NCBI GenBank assembly: GCA_026826555.1 | Contig: JAKSZT010054569.1 | Location: forward strand, 5,247,733 to 5,311,732 | Source of the DNA: Tolypeutes matacus | Lineage: Eukaryota; Chordata; Mammalia; Cingulata; Chlamyphoridae | Direction: 5' to 3' | DNA length: 64,000 nt | In this document: in pieces, positions 47,461 to 59,170 of the stretch | Layout: the number at the start of each line of letters is the position of its first letter | Numbering within the stretch: position 1 is the stretch's first letter | Notes under the pieces: generated by a model | What the model was told of the DNA's origin: nothing | The model's input: only the letters and a program-made list of their open reading frames with translations | Databases searched by the model: none | Translations under genes and position numbers: made by a program

Positions 47461-47974
47461 TGGAATGTGAGGTTTTCCATTCCAGCATCCTAACCTCCAT
47501 CCCAGGAATGTTTCACCTGCTTGTGCCCCTCCCCTCCCTCATTAAAGTCTTACACTGCCACCTTTCCTTTCCTTTTTAAAAATAAAGTTCGAAACATTCT
47601 AAGGCCTTAGGTTTTCAAACAAGGCAGCCGTTGTCCTCACCATCCTAATTCTCCATCCCCTACTTCTTGTGACACACACCGTGGCCCCAGGAAGCTCAGG
47701 GGCCCCTGGCACTCAGGGCTGGTAGAATGGAGAGCCCCCCCACTGCACCGCAATAACCCGCTGGGTTCCCCCACAGCCTAGGGGCTTTGCATGTCAGATG
47801 CCTCCCTTCGCCCAGCACCTAGTTTAAGAAGAGCATCTGGTTTGTTACACGACAGAGCAGTTTGAGGCCACAGAAACTGCCAAGGAGAAACTCTGATGCC
47901 CATCCCTTCTCTTCAGAGTGGGGTCATATTACCAGAAGCTTCCAGCCCAGCCACAGCAAGTTGGTAGGTGTTGC

Positions 47975-48090
47975 CACGGGTCTGGAATCAAACCCAGGCT
48001 GGATTCCTGGCTTCACCACTTAGTTGTGGGACCTGGAGGGTCATGTGGCCTTCTCTGGGACGCGGTTTCTTCATCTGCCCCTGCCTCTGA
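47975..48090 (+). repeat. MIR SINE
   Basis: 'GGAATCAAACCCAGGCTGGATTCCTGGCTTCACCACTTAGTTGTGGGACC...GCGGTTTCTTCATCTGC' follows the MIR consensus order. Confidence 0.75.
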
Positions 48091-49033
48091 AAGGGTTAGG
48101 GATACTGGAATCATTCTAAACGGCAGGTATGCTCGTCATCCTGGCTCTGTAGTTTCCTAGAGCCAGCTGCTGGGGGTGAGGCCAAGGTCCCTGTGTGCGC
48201 TGGTCCCGGCCTGTTGCCAGCTCAGGGCATCCCCAGAACCTTGGCCAGAGCTGCTGGCAGGAGGCCCCTCCTGACAAGTAACTAACAACTCAGCCTCAGT
48301 TTCCTCATCTTTAAGATGGAAGGCGAAGAGCTCATAAAAACTGCTGTCAAGGGCTTCCTGGAATCCGCCCCCCGCATCTTTCCCAGGTGCCTGGGGGAGG
48401 GGAGGGGACAGGAGCAAGGACACCAAAATGGGCGCAGGGAGAAGCATTGTGGGCAGAGGGGACATTTCCAATGAATGGGCTTTGCCTCCTTCCTGGGTTG
48501 GTCAAAGTCAGGCCCACAGAAGGCCACAGCCAAGGTCATGGAGTAGACTCCGTCTACTTCCCAGAGCCGAAAACCAGGGCTCAGAGTGCCTGGGCAGTGT
48601 GCAGGGAACAAACACCAACACTGCGGCAGACTTGCAGGCGGGGGTGGGGAGCATCGTGATGCTCTAGCTCACGCGTTCTAGAAAAGACAGTGCTTCTTAG
48701 TTTTGCTCTGAACTTGCTCACTGACTTCTCTTGAGAACCAAATCAGCTCATGACTCAGGAGGAAGTGTAAGGGTTGCAAATCAGTGCAGCTCAGCTTCAG
48801 GACCTGGCCCCAGGGCTGCAGGAGGGGCAGGGGCACACCTCCCCAGAGGTGTGGTGAGAAAAGAGGAGGATGGGGGTTTGCCTCATCTTGTGTGGCAGCA
48901 GCTGCCCTGAGGGTCTGTGGGGAGGTGGCAGGATGAGGCCGCAGGGACAGGGCGCCCGGGCCTACCACCCTGTGCGGCCTCGGCCTCCAGGTGGAGGAGG
49001 AGCGTCTGGGGGGCGCGGAGTCCTAGAGGACGC

Positions 49034-49503
49034 TCAGCTGGCATCGTTGATCGGGGTGTGGGGGCTGCCCAGCAGCCTCTCGCGCTCGCCCTCCTCTGTG
49101 GGGGAGCGGGCCCGGGATAGGCGGCTCAGCAGCGGGCGGTGCAGCCCGTTGTAGAGGGCAGTCCCCAGCAGGAGGATGAGGAAGCCGAGGATCTGCAGCG
49201 GGTGGAAGGCCTCCCACCCCAGAGCCAGGCTCAGGGCCCAGATGACCACGGTGCGCAGGCTGTCCAGCACCATGCGGGTGGTGGCACTCAGCTCCTTGGT
49301 GACACTGATGCCCGCAAAGTTGAAGAAGGCGATGCTGCTGATGTTGCCCAGCAGCGCCAGGGCAATGAGTGGCTGCCGGCCCACCTGGCAGAAGGCGTCC
49401 AGCGCGTCCTCCAGCGTCCCGCGGGGGTTTCCACTGAAGGAGCCGGCGGGGATGAAGTACATGGGCACCAGCAGCAGGGAGAGGATCACGAAGCCAAAGA
49501 GAC
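49034..49503 (-). CDS. SLC35F6: SLC35F6 coding exon 6
   Basis: The acceptor is CCTCCCCAG|GTCTCTTT. It has 155 codons after the joining Gly, then the stop at 49034-49036. It encodes the second EamA-like repeat (NISSIAFFNFAGISVTKELS, TTRMVLDSLRTVVIWALSLA) and the cytosolic tail with ERERLL. Confidence 0.98.
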
Positions 49504-52500
49504 CTGGGGAGGGAAGCTGGTCACCCTCTGTGCTCTGGCCCCAATGCCCAGCATGCTGCCCCCGCCCCAATGTTGGGGCCACCTCTTCCTCACCCCAGCT
49601 CCATGGCCCCTTCCAGAGCTGGTCCCTCCTGGCTTCCCATCGGGGTGGCTCTGACTGCCCTTCTCCCCACTCCAACCCAGGGTTTGGGGACTAGACCAGG
49701 AGTCAGAAAGGCATTTTACACTGGGGCCTGCACATATCAGCAAAAGCATTTCCACCAAACAAGAGCTGAGCCTTTGCTGGGCACAGTGCTCTCTGACCTT
49801 TCCTAATCAATTCCATCCTAGTCATTAAAAAAAGACTCGCTGGCGGCCACACACTACACTGCCTCCACAAGTTTTGGAAAACACTGCTCTATCATTCAGG
49901 GTGTATCAGTCCTTGACGATAAGCTCATGCCAGGAGGTAAATCAGCGCACTGCTTCATTCATAAACTCTTGCTAGGAGAAAACCCAGTGGAAATAAACAG
50001 GATGCTAATGACAGCGGCTTTAGTCAGTTCGCATTCTGCCGTTAGCCCCTTATCTCACGTGGACCAGTACCCACAGCTTCCCGACAGCCACAGGCCACAG
50101 GCCACTCTGTGAGTTTCCATCGTTTTAAAGTCTAATTTTGACAGTTACTTCCCTGCTCAAAAACCTGCAGAGGTTCCTCCCTGTCTGTCATTTGAAGTCT
50201 AAGTCCTCTTGCCTGATGGCTGACATTCCCCGTGATTTGCGCTTGCCTTCCTCGTTCCTGATGATTTCCCAACACTGAAACTGTATCTCACTCAAACCGG
50301 ATTCTTCACGGGCTCTCCACGCTTCTGCTCTGCCTGGCGTCCCCTCCCTCCCCCTTGTCGAACCCTACAGCTTGAACGCCACCTTCTCTATCCCAAGACC
50401 AGATATGCTCGTCAAGTGAAGCAGCCCTTGGGGGGTCTTTCTTCTCCCTGGCCAGTGCCTCCTGTGGCGCCTGCATCTCAGGCATCTTCGTCCCCCTTCC
50501 TCCCTAGCCCCTGGCCGGAGGAAGGAGGACGGCAGGAGGCCCACCCCCTCCAGCGTTCCTGGGAACCTCGCCCCATGCCGTGTGCCTCTGCAGCTCGCCC
50601 ACCCCCATCCACCCCGACACACCCTCAGTGCCGACTGCCCGTAGCGGGTGCACGTTGTGTTTGTAGACGAACTTCTCCTCTAGCACCATCTGGATGGAGA
50701 CGATGACCTGGGCCATGATGATCAGCAGGTCCCCTGTGGGAAAGGACGGGCCCAGGGTGAGGCTGGAAGAGAGGGAGCAGCTGGGCGGTGGACCCAAGGC
50801 CGAGGGGGCAGTGACACGCAGGGGTGTGGCCTCTGTGGGCAGTGCCTGGCTCATGGGGTACCAACTGGCTCGTGGGGCACCACCACGTTGGCCCCCAGGC
50901 CACAGCTCCCTGGTTCCTGAGGGGCAGCTGCAGGGCAGGCACCGTCTCCTGCTCTCTCCCCGTTTTTCTCAAAAGAACCTGGGGCTCCAGAAGGCCTGCC
51001 TGGGCCTGAGTGCAGCACCAGGGGGGAAGCAGTGGGCATGGAGACAGACGTTTCTGGGTCAATCCTGGCTCAGAGGGGCCCAGGATGGGCCCTTCAGTGT
51101 TCAGTCGGGCTGTGAGGCTCCCTCCAAGGGCCCAGCAGGACTACATGATAATGAGTGCTCACGGCTCCACACCAGAACGGGCCCCCGTTCCTCTCCCAAA
51201 GCCAGCAGCGGGTGTGTGTGCACGTGTGTCATGACACAAGTGCCCCTCCCTCCTCTGACCCCTGCTTTCTCTTGTGCTGCTCCTCGCTCTCTTCTGGGGC
51301 CTCACCACACCCCTCTGGTCCTTCCTACCCTGTATCAGTCACCTTGAGAGCAGGTAAGTGTCCAAACCATGGCCCCCCATGTGCCCTCCCCCAGGGCTCC
51401 ATGCTGGGCTCCTGGAGAGGACAGGCCACTCCCCTGGGTCCCCGGGCCGGGCCGCACCTGTGATCACGTCGCTGAGCTTGTGCTGGTCGCCGTGCCCGCT
51501 CAGGAGGTCGGCCAGGCCCACGATCACCAGCCCTGCGATGGTGGCGAGGATGCCCAGCCACTGGCTCAGCGCCAGCCGCCGCCCCAGGAAGGCCACCGAG
51601 AACAGGCCTGTGAATATGATCACGGCTCCCCGCAGCATCTGGAAGCTGGAGGCACTGGTCATGTTCAGAGCTAGGAGAGGAAGGACACGTGGCCGTCAGC
51701 TCCTGAGGGCCGGGTCTGCCGGGTCACAGAGGGGTCCGCGGAGCTGAAGACATGCCGAGCACACGGTGAGTGTGCCGTAAGTCTCTGCGGAGTGAATGCT
51801 CGCACGTCTGTGTCGACGTGTGTGTGAGCCTGGCGGGAGTGGGGCACGGTGAGCTGGGGGCGGGGGTGACCGTGGCTCCCGAGGTCCAGGCCTGACTGAG
51901 CCTTTCAGGGCCTGGCTACTCACCCACATACATGATGCTGGTCCCCGTCATGTCGCAGAGGGCTGGGGGCAGGAACAGCAGAGGGTTGAAGGGCTGCTGG
52001 GGGGCCCCACTGGAATCCGAGGGCCCCGCCGCCCGGCACCGCAGCAGGTAGAAGGCAGCCAGGCAGGAGAACTCGCCCAGGAACATGCCCACTGCCTGCA
52101 GGGGACAGAATCCTAGGGCTTTAGAACCAGGAGGGACCCTGGGGGTCACCTTCAACATTTTTTTTTTTTTTTGCAGCACAGCCTTTCTTCAAACGAGAGC
52201 TTATCCAGAACCCCAACACATTAAGGAGACAAAAGCAGAACTGCTGTGGGAGGCTGGCCAGAGTCGTGCCTGCTAGACATACCTCTACGCCTTGGAAACG
52301 TCTCAGTGGAACCCTGAAGGCTGAGGAGAACCCAACATGAAAACAATCCATCTAGTCAGGTTCAAGATGGAGAAACTGAGGCCCAGAGAGGTTCAGCCTC
52401 ACTGAAGGTCACAAAGCTGCTGACAGGGGCAGGCTGACACCTGAGGCTCCTGGTTCCCAGTCCGGCTCCAAGGCACCACCCAGTGATGGTGTCTGCCCTG

Positions 52501-55500
52501 TCCTGGATGGAGTCTGGGCTCCTGGTGGACCAGGGGTACACCTTTGCTACTGGGTTATCTGTTTTCAAATGTGCTCTGACTTGGACATGGGGACGCCTGG
52601 CCCCACGGAGCCCGGGGCACAACCACGCGCCAGGACTGTGCGGCCCGCCTCTTTCTAGGGCCATCCACAGAACCTGGTCTCTGTCCTGGGGAGGGAGGGA
52701 GGGAGAGGAGCGGACGCCTCTTGGAGCAGGGAAAGCTCCATCTCCAGGTCAGGAAGCAGCACGGCCTCCCGGGGGACACCTGGTCTGAGGCCTGGGAGAC
52801 AGGAGGTTGGGGGTGGGCAGATACCTGGAGGAAGGGATGCTGGAAGCTGTGCTCCTTGCTCCCTCCACAGCCCTCGGCCACAAAGTTGTCTGCCCACCTG
52901 CAGCAGAGAGGGAGAAGGTCAAGCCTTGGCAGCACAGCGAGGCTCACCAACAGAACTCCATCAGAAGCCCAGGGGAAGGGCTTTTTTGAGGGGAGGGAAG
53001 GTGCAGTTGGGGAAGCCACTTCCTCATCCTGGTACCACCCAGAGCAGTCTGGCAGGTTCAGGAAATGCCCCCAGATCTAGCAGTGCTGCCACCAACCAGA
53101 AGTCAGCCCAGGCTGCTGCTATCAGGTAACGGTCATGGCGGGTCACATCCGCGCCACTTTCTGGCTCTGTGCTGGCGGTCACTTAAGAGGCTGTGCGCTC
53201 AGCAGCCAGCTCCACCCACATGTCTCTAGCCCCTGCTCTCGGCACATTATAAAGAGACTCAAAAAACGAGTTGTGGAATGAATGAGGTGTCCAGCCCCAC
53301 CCCAGCAGGCCACGCACTGCAGCCCAGAGGCAATGACTCCAGGAGCCCTGCTTCCCGCCCCTGTGGTGGAAACACTGGGCCCAAGGGGACAGCCCTCTGG
53401 AGTGGGTCCTTCCCTGGGGATGGGGCACTTTGGGGGTTAGCTGGCTCGAGGTGGTGCTGAGTGCCCGCCCCGCCCCCAGGACAAGCCTCTGCTTTCTCCT
53501 TGGGGTGGGTCTGCCTGGACAGGCCGGGAGGAGTCGCTGGCAGTGCTCCCGGCTGGGGAAATAGGATCCCTTTGTATCTGCCGGCTTAGGCCCAGGGGAT
53601 CGGGTGTCAGCAGGACAGACAGCACTGCGGAGGAGTCAGGGCCCTCGTCCTGGCCTGGGGACAGGCTTAGGTTCATCCTGCAGGCACAGAAGGACCCCAA
53701 GTCTCATGGAACAAGAGTGCAAATCCAGCACCAGTTTATCTGGGGATGACGCGACAGCCCCTAAGTGGGGGCAGCACTCAGCCGCCCGCTTCCACTGTAG
53801 GCTTTTCAACGTAAAACTTATCGAGTGCTGACTTTGCACGAGGCGCCTGTGCCAAGCACTTTACAAGGGGTGTCTCATTTAAGCCTCACATCACAGGTGA
53901 GGGCTCCAAGGCTTGAGGTGGAGGCAGTGGAGAGAGCAGAGTTAACAACGGGTGGATCCAGGGCTAAAACCCAAGTCTGCTTGAGTTTCAGCGGAGAAAA
54001 GGCAGCCTGAGACGTGGAAAACTTTCCTTATCTGTAAAATGGGTCAGCAACGCCAACGTGGATGAACTGCTCAGAGTAAGAAACAATAGCAGATACGTAA
54101 GGCCTGGTACACAGCAGGTGTTCAATAAACGTTGACTTTCTGTCCCTTCTCCCTGTCCCCCTTCTCCCCTGGGTGGGGGTCAGTAGGGCATGGGCCCTGA
54201 CTCTGGCTCTGGCCTCAAAACTTCTGGGAGCACGTCTGTTCTCTGGAACCCGAGGCAGAGGCTGCAGGAGGGGCCTTGGCTGCTGCTCCTGTGGTCCCCA
54301 GACCCGCGAAACGCTGAAATAGGAGACGAAACTCAGCCACCACCTCACGAAGGCCCTTACTTGCCAGACAAGGCACCCAGGGCCCGGAGAACACCGAGGG
54401 AATTGGCACTGACACAGAGTGACCCCTGGGTCTCCACACCTGCCTGTTCCTCTGGCTGAGCGGTCTGCAGATGGGCCCTTCCTCCTGGGCAGACACTGTA
54501 GGGAAGAGGAAAAGCCACGGTCCCCCGGGCAGGGGCCAGGACAGGATGAGGCGCCCTGAAGGCATGCCCTCTGCTGGCGAGGTGCGGGGGGGGGGGGGGT
54601 GTTCCCTTCCCTAGGCGGTGAGTCACCCCCAGGCACAGCCCCCACCCCGCCCCGTCAAACTCAGAGCTCGGCATCCTCAGGGAGCTGTGCGCCTCCGTGC
54701 GTGGGCCGGGAGGCTGGGGAAGTGGCTGATGTGCCCGGGTGTCCCTTCCCCACAGAATCTGCCATTTCCTCTCCAATCTCCAGCTTGTCAAACCCAGTGA
54801 GTCAGCGCCTTTCTCCGGCTGTCTCAGTCGGGCCTACAGAAGGGCGGGCGCCTCTCCTCTCTCTGGGGGGGCCACAGCAGGTGGCCCTGGCTTCCATGCT
54901 GACCAACGAGGATGAGTCCTCTCATCTACCTTCCTCAGTAAATCCTAACTGTGGCTGGGAAGGACACGGGGCAGGGGTCATCGTCCCCATTTCACAGAGG
55001 ACACCGGGGGCTTGAGGAGGTCTCGCGGCTGATCTCACAGCATGCCAGCCCCGTGCTCTTTCCACTCTACTACCTCACCCTCCTGATGGAAGGTTTCTCG
55101 AGCTGGCTCAGGAACCTCTTTGAACCATCCATCCTACCTGACGTCAGCCCACGGGACCCAAGGGCAAAGGTTGGAGCTGGCACAGCAAGGGCAGTAAGAG
55201 GTTCTCCCTGGACAGAGGCCTGGGGGGTGTGGGGGTGTCTTTCCTGGCAGGGACCCTGGACCCAGCAGGCCTGATGGCTGAACAGAGCCAGGGATGAGAG
55301 GAAGGCACCCTGACGCCCCCGTCTTTGGCTGGGTGGGCCCTTGCCCTGCAGAAGCTTAGAAGGGGATCTGAACCTCACTCACTGTGGTGGTTTGGAGCTG
55401 CAGGTACCCCAGAAACGTGATCCATCTTGAACGTAATCCATCTCTGTGGGTGTGGACCCACTGTAAGCCAGACCTCGTGATGAGAGAACTCCCGTTAAGG

Positions 55501-58500
55501 TGTGGGCCTCAGTCCTAGTACTGGAGCCCTTTGTAAATGGAATAACTTCCATCACGAGAGCGAGAAAGCCACAGGACGCAAGAAGCTGAAATGGAACCCA
55601 GAACGCCAAAGAGAAGGAAGAGACCAGGAGACGCCGCCACGTGCCCTGCCCTGAGACAGAGGAACCGAGGATCACCGGCAGCCGGCTCCAGAACACCACA
55701 GTTCTCAGGGAGAGAGCATTGCTTGATTTGGACATTTTCCCGGCCTCAAAACTGTGAGCGAATAAATTCCCATTGTCTAAGCCAAACGGTTTCATGGTAT
55801 CTGCCTCGGCAACCTCGGAAGCTAAGAGGGCCCTGAAGTGGGCATGATCCTACAGAGGGCACTGGCTTGGACAGCTCCCTACACAGTGCCAGAGGAGGGT
55901 GAAATGGTTTAGTCTCAAGGAGACCCATCCAGAAGGCTCCAGGAGAGGGTGAAAACTGCTGCAGAAAGGAGAGGCAGCCACTTCTCAGTGACTGGTGGCT
56001 TTGCCTCCCACAGGCATTGGGTACTGCCCCCATCCCAGTCAGGGCAGGATGACCCCGGCAGCCGACCAAAACCTGCTGAGTGGGACAAGCGGCCTCAATG
56101 GCCAGTGGGCTCTGATCCCCTCCCCACCCCCAACAGGGCACGTGGCTGACACCCACTTCCTCATCCACTGCCTTCAGTCCTCCCAAGAAGCCCGGAGGAA
56201 ACATTAGTATGCTCATCCACAGGCCAAGAAATCGCAGCTCCCCGGGGTGCTCGGGCAGAAGGAATTCCAGGGGGAAAACTAGCAGGGTGACGGCAAGAGG
56301 GAGGGGCAGCCTGTGGACAGGGCGGGGAGAGGCTGTCCCTAGGACTCGTCTGTCCTTGTCTGGGAGATGGGAGGAAATCCCCAAGGAAGATGGGTGCTGC
56401 TGGGAACCGCAGTTTAAAAGAACAGGACTGGTCCAGAGTCCTCAGGACTGGGCTCTAGTCCCAGGCCTGAAACCACCAGCCGAGGCAGAAACGGAAACTT
56501 CTCTTGGGACCTCTAAAACTGTGGGGGTTAGACTGGACGACTACTGTGCCTCAAACCCTCTAAATGAGCTGAAAAATGACTGGAGGGGGCCCTGCCTCAT
56601 CTTGGTGGCTAGTGGCACGAATTCTCGGGCCACACCGCTTTGGCTCAAACACACACTCTGCTGCTCAGCAGCTAAGGTGAACTTGGACAAGTAGCTTCAC
56701 CTTTCTCTACCTCGGTTTCCTCATCCAGGGACAAGGATGGTATCTACCTCGTCAGGTGGCTACGGAAATTCTCTGAGGTAACACATGAAAGGGGGCACAC
56801 AGTAGGTAGCTGGTTTGTCCCAGCTGTGGCCACATTCTCGAGTGCCAACATCTGCCAGAAACCGCAGGTCAGACCTGTCATTTAAAACCGTCGCAGGACA
56901 TGCACAGCTGCTCTCCCCATGCGCTCTAAGAGCATCCTTCTCAAAGTGGCATTTTGGAACACCTGTAGGAGCCCCATTCTGAGGCCTGTCTCGGGGTAGG
57001 GAGGTTCTGAGAGGCCCCACGCGGCTACTGGGCAGGGGACAGGACCAAAGGTTGGTCTTCCACCTGGAAGCCTCTTCCTGCCTCTCAGGCAGGCCTCCAA
57101 GGGCAGCGCCTCTGCCTCGGGGAATGAGGATGACCAGGCATCCTACCTGACCGGTTCGGAGCTTTTAAAGGAAGGCACTGAGTCAGCAGTTTACCCCAGC
57201 TCTCCCTGGAGAGGCCGCCCTGGCAGGCTTGCAGCTGCTCTCGAGGCACCTGCCCCAGGTCTTGGCTGGGGAGATGGATGGATGGAAGACTAGTTCGCTG
57301 CGTTCGGATCCTGAGATGGAGCCCCGAGGCTGGGTCTCCTTTGTGGCTAAGGGCTGGGCAAATGGGGTGCCCTTCCGGAGGCCAGCAGCTCTCCACGCAG
57401 AACCCCCCCCACGGCCCTCTTCTGAGGAGGCGCACGTGCACCACTGTCTCCCCTGCCTCCACGGGAGCCCCTCAAATGCCCCTTGGCCCCTGCGCTCTCC
57501 TTCCTGCGCGTAGACGGCCTCCCACGCTGCAGGCGCCTCAGATGTGCCTGCTGAGTAGCACTGACCTCTCTTCTGGGGCGTTTCTCATGGAGTGTGCTAG
57601 GTACTAACGCCTCAAAAATGTTGAAGGGGGGGACACAGGCACCCCCTTCAAAAAGCTCCCAGTCAGTCTCTCAAAGAGTGGTGCCCACGAGAAAACCCAG
57701 GGGGCCTGGGGCACAGCCCAGACGGTGGGAAAGCTTCTCTTGGGGGTCATCGCACCCAACTCCTCCTTGCCCTGGAGCCTGGCAGGACCCCAGCTCGCTG
57801 CTCTCCATGCACACGACCAAGTCCAAGTCAGTTCCAAGAACAGCCAGTCTCTGGGCACTGGCTTTTCAATGGTGGCAAGCAGCAGGAAGGCCCTGCCCTG
57901 AGGAGAGGGGCAGAGAGAATGAAAGAGCCGCTGGGAGAAGGGGGAGCCTCCTGGGCCCCTCACCACGATACAGAGAGGTCAGCTCTGTTTCAACCCCCAG
58001 CCTCTGGGGACCATCCTTGCTACCCCGCCAGCCCCAAACCCCCGTACACCAGAGCTGTCTTGAATGAGCAGATATGACAACTCTTCTTCCAGGGAGTCAC
58101 CGGGGAGTTGTCAGTGTCTCTCGACCCTGCTGATCAGGTTTGGCGGCTCCTCTCTGCACCTGGGCTCTTCCACCTGTCCCTTCCCTCTAGGTCACCTCAC
58201 CACCAGGCAGTAGCCTTGGGGTGGTTTTCCACGTTGCTCACATCCCTGTTTTTTCAATCTGTTCACTTTCAACATGCCTCTCCGCTGCTCAAAAGCCCTC
58301 CATCCGATCACGGGATAAAACCTGGCCTAGGCATTTGGAGCTAGTAACAATCTGACTTTCATGTGGCCTTCCCGGCCTCGAAGCCCGCGCCGCAAATGGT
58401 AATCCCATCCTAGTCTGCCCGCCCAGCTCCAGCCCTTCCCGCACCAGGGGTGCGCAGGGCACAGCCCGGGGCGCCCGCTCCTCCCTCGGTGGCGCGGCCT

Positions 58501-58901
58501 CGGTGGCGGCTGGTGCGCAAGGGGCTGGCAGCCCCCCATCCCGGCCCCCAGCTCCTGGCCGGCGGACGCCAGCGTCGCAAGGGGCCGCAGCCAGAAACTC
58601 TCCCGCAGGAAGGTGCGGCGGGGCAGGCGCGGAGACGGCAAGGGCCCGGCCGGGACTGACTGTACAGCGAGGCCAGGGCCGCGCCTCGCCCCCACCGGGG
58701 GGAGGTCCAGACGCCGCGGGAACCGACCGCAGGAGCCGAGAGGGCCCGGGAGGCCCGGCCGGGGCGAGGCCCGCGGGGTGCGCGCGTGACGGCGGCAGGC
58801 CCGGCCGGCAGGGGGGGGACTCACTTGGCCGAGAGCGTGTTGATGGAGCCGGTGACGAGCATGAGCCCGGCCAGGAACAGCTGGTACCGGGTCCAGGCCA
58901 T
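49034..58901 (-). CDS. SLC35F6: SLC35F6 (C2orf18/ANT2BP), solute carrier 35 family F6 (6 coding exons)
   Basis: SLC35F6 is a multi-pass membrane protein of the drug/metabolite transporter (EamA-like) superfamily. It has been reported in lysosome membrane and mitochondria, where it binds the ADP/ATP carrier ANT2. Its substrate is not established. The exons are 58825-58901, 52825-52897, 51924-52095, 51458-51670, 50623-50733 and 49034-49503. Joined, they encode 371 residues, the human length. All introns are GT-AG and every split codon restores a conserved residue. The protein opens MAWTRYQLFLAGLMLVTGSI, a hydrophobic signal-anchor-like start, and has about ten hydrophobic segments. Candidate N-glycosylation sites are NMTS and NISS. 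The hydrophilic tail has ERERLL, which fits the [DE]xxxL[LI] lysosomal sorting motif, and ends TPINDAS. The ATG has GCC just before it and G at +4. Identity rests on close similarity to the human protein from memory. Confidence 0.98.
50120..50420 (+). repeat. L2 LINE 3' part
   Basis: 'CTGCTCAAAAACCTGCAGAGGTTCC', 'CACGCTTCTGCTCTGCCTGGCGTCC' and 'AACGCCACCTTCTCTATCCCAAGACC' keep the order of the L2 3' end. It lies in SLC35F6 intron 5. Confidence 0.75.
50623..50733 (-). CDS. SLC35F6: SLC35F6 coding exon 5
   Basis: The acceptor is TTTCCCACAG|GGGACCTG and the donor ACTGAGG|GTGTGT. It encodes DLLIIMAQVIVSIQMVLEEK and the loop to AVGTE. Confidence 0.97.
51458..51670 (-). CDS. SLC35F6: SLC35F6 coding exon 4
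   Basis: The acceptor is CTCCTAG|CTCTGAAC and the donor ATCACAG|GTGCGG. It holds the core of the first EamA-like repeat: NMTSASSFQMLRGAVIIFTG, then LSQWLGILATIAGLVIVG. Confidence 0.97.
51924..52095 (-). CDS. SLC35F6: SLC35F6 coding exon 3
   Basis: The acceptor is CCTGCAG|GCAGTGG and the donor TATGTGG|GTGAGT. It has 57 codons plus one base. It carries two hydrophobic segments (MFLGEFSCLAAFYLL; LLFLPPALCDMTGTSIMYV) with a Pro/Gln/Ser loop between. Confidence 0.97.
52355..52430 (-). repeat. MIR SINE remnant
   Basis: 'GATGGAGAAACTGAGGCCCAGAGAGGTTCA...GGTCACAAAGCTGCTGAC' is the reverse MIR core, in SLC35F6 intron 2. Confidence 0.7.
52825..52897 (-). CDS. SLC35F6: SLC35F6 coding exon 2
   Basis: The acceptor is CTGCTGCAG|GTGGGCAG and the donor CTCCAG|GTATCT. 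It encodes WADNFVAEGCGGSKE...PFLQ, a luminal loop kept from human. Confidence 0.97.
53990..54135 (+). repeat. MIR SINE remnant
   Basis: 'TTCCTTATCTGTAAAATGGGTCAGC...GGTACACAGCAGGTGTTCAATAAACG' is the MIR 3' half. Confidence 0.7.
55384..55827 (+). mobile_element. LTR, family B, diverged
   Basis: It starts TGTGGTGGTTTGGAGC and runs through TACCCCAGAAACGTGATCC and TGTGGGTGTGGACCCACTGT to GAATAAATTCCCATTGTCTA. This is the same order as the LTR at 36127. I cannot find a clear target-site duplication, so the ends are estimates. No viral genes are present. Confidence 0.75.
56640..56810 (+). repeat. MIR SINE
   Basis: 'GGACAAGTAGCTTCACC...CTCGGTTTCCTCATCCAGGG...GGTATCTACCTCGTCAGG' follows the MIR core and 3' half. 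Confidence 0.8.
58225..58370 (+). repeat. L2 LINE fragment
   Basis: 'CTGCTCAAAAGCCCTCCATCCGATCACGGGATAAAACC' (58287-58322) is the L2 3' phrase. It lies next to the CpG island, in intron 1. Confidence 0.65.
58825..58901 (-). CDS. SLC35F6: SLC35F6 coding exon 1
   Basis: It has 25 codons plus AA and encodes the N-terminal hydrophobic segment ending NTLSA. The donor is CCAA|GTGAGT. It is in the CpG island. AA joins G of exon 2 to make Lys. Confidence 0.97.
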
Positions 58902-59075
58902 GGCCGCCGAGGCTGCGGGCGGCGCGGGACTCGGACGCCCGCCACGTCCACGCGCGTTCCAGCCGCCCGCTCCGGACCGGGTGGCCCGGGGGTCCTCCGG
59001 CGCGGGCGCTTCCGGGCCGGGCGTCACGTGACCCGCGCCGGCCCCGCCCCGCGCCCGTGGCTCCGCCCCCCGGGA
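58902..59075 (-). promoter_or_regulatory. SLC35F6 core promoter with CLEAR-type E-box
   Basis: The perfect palindrome GTCACGTGAC (59023-59032) lies about 122 nt above the ATG. An ETS-like CCGGAAG (minus; plus CTTCCGG at about 59010-59016) lies just downstream, and GC boxes (CCCCGCCCC, CCGCCCCCC) at 59041-59071 lie upstream. No TATA box is seen. GTCACGTGAC is the core of the CLEAR element bound by TFEB, TFE3 and MITF, and is also a USF/MYC-type E-box. Confidence 0.7.
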
Positions 59076-59170
59076 CCACGCCGCGCCCTGGGCTCCGGGC
59101 GGCTGCGCGGGCCTGGCGTCCCGGGGGTCCCCGGGGGTCCCCACCGCGGCCGGGCTGCTGGGGCGTTTTG

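Larger units (their letters stand above)
45975..49033. other. 3' flank and possible 3' UTR of SLC35F6
   Basis: Mostly single-copy DNA with two MIR copies. The part next to 49033 must hold the SLC35F6 3' UTR on the minus strand, but I see no clear AATAAA within the first 2 kb; an ATTAAA (minus) lies near 46994. The end of the transcript is not determined. Confidence 0.5.
52898..58824. other. SLC35F6 intron 1
   Basis: Mostly single-copy sequence with MIR scraps (53815-53900, 53990-54135, 56640-56810), a G-run (about 54583-54599), a family-B LTR (about 55384) and an L2 near 58230. None of the long open frames shows a domain or splice support. Confidence 0.6.
58400..59170. promoter_or_regulatory. 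CpG island over SLC35F6 exon 1
   Basis: Very GC-rich and CpG-dense on both sides of exon 1. Open frames over 200 codons on both strands here are composition artefacts. Confidence 0.9.
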
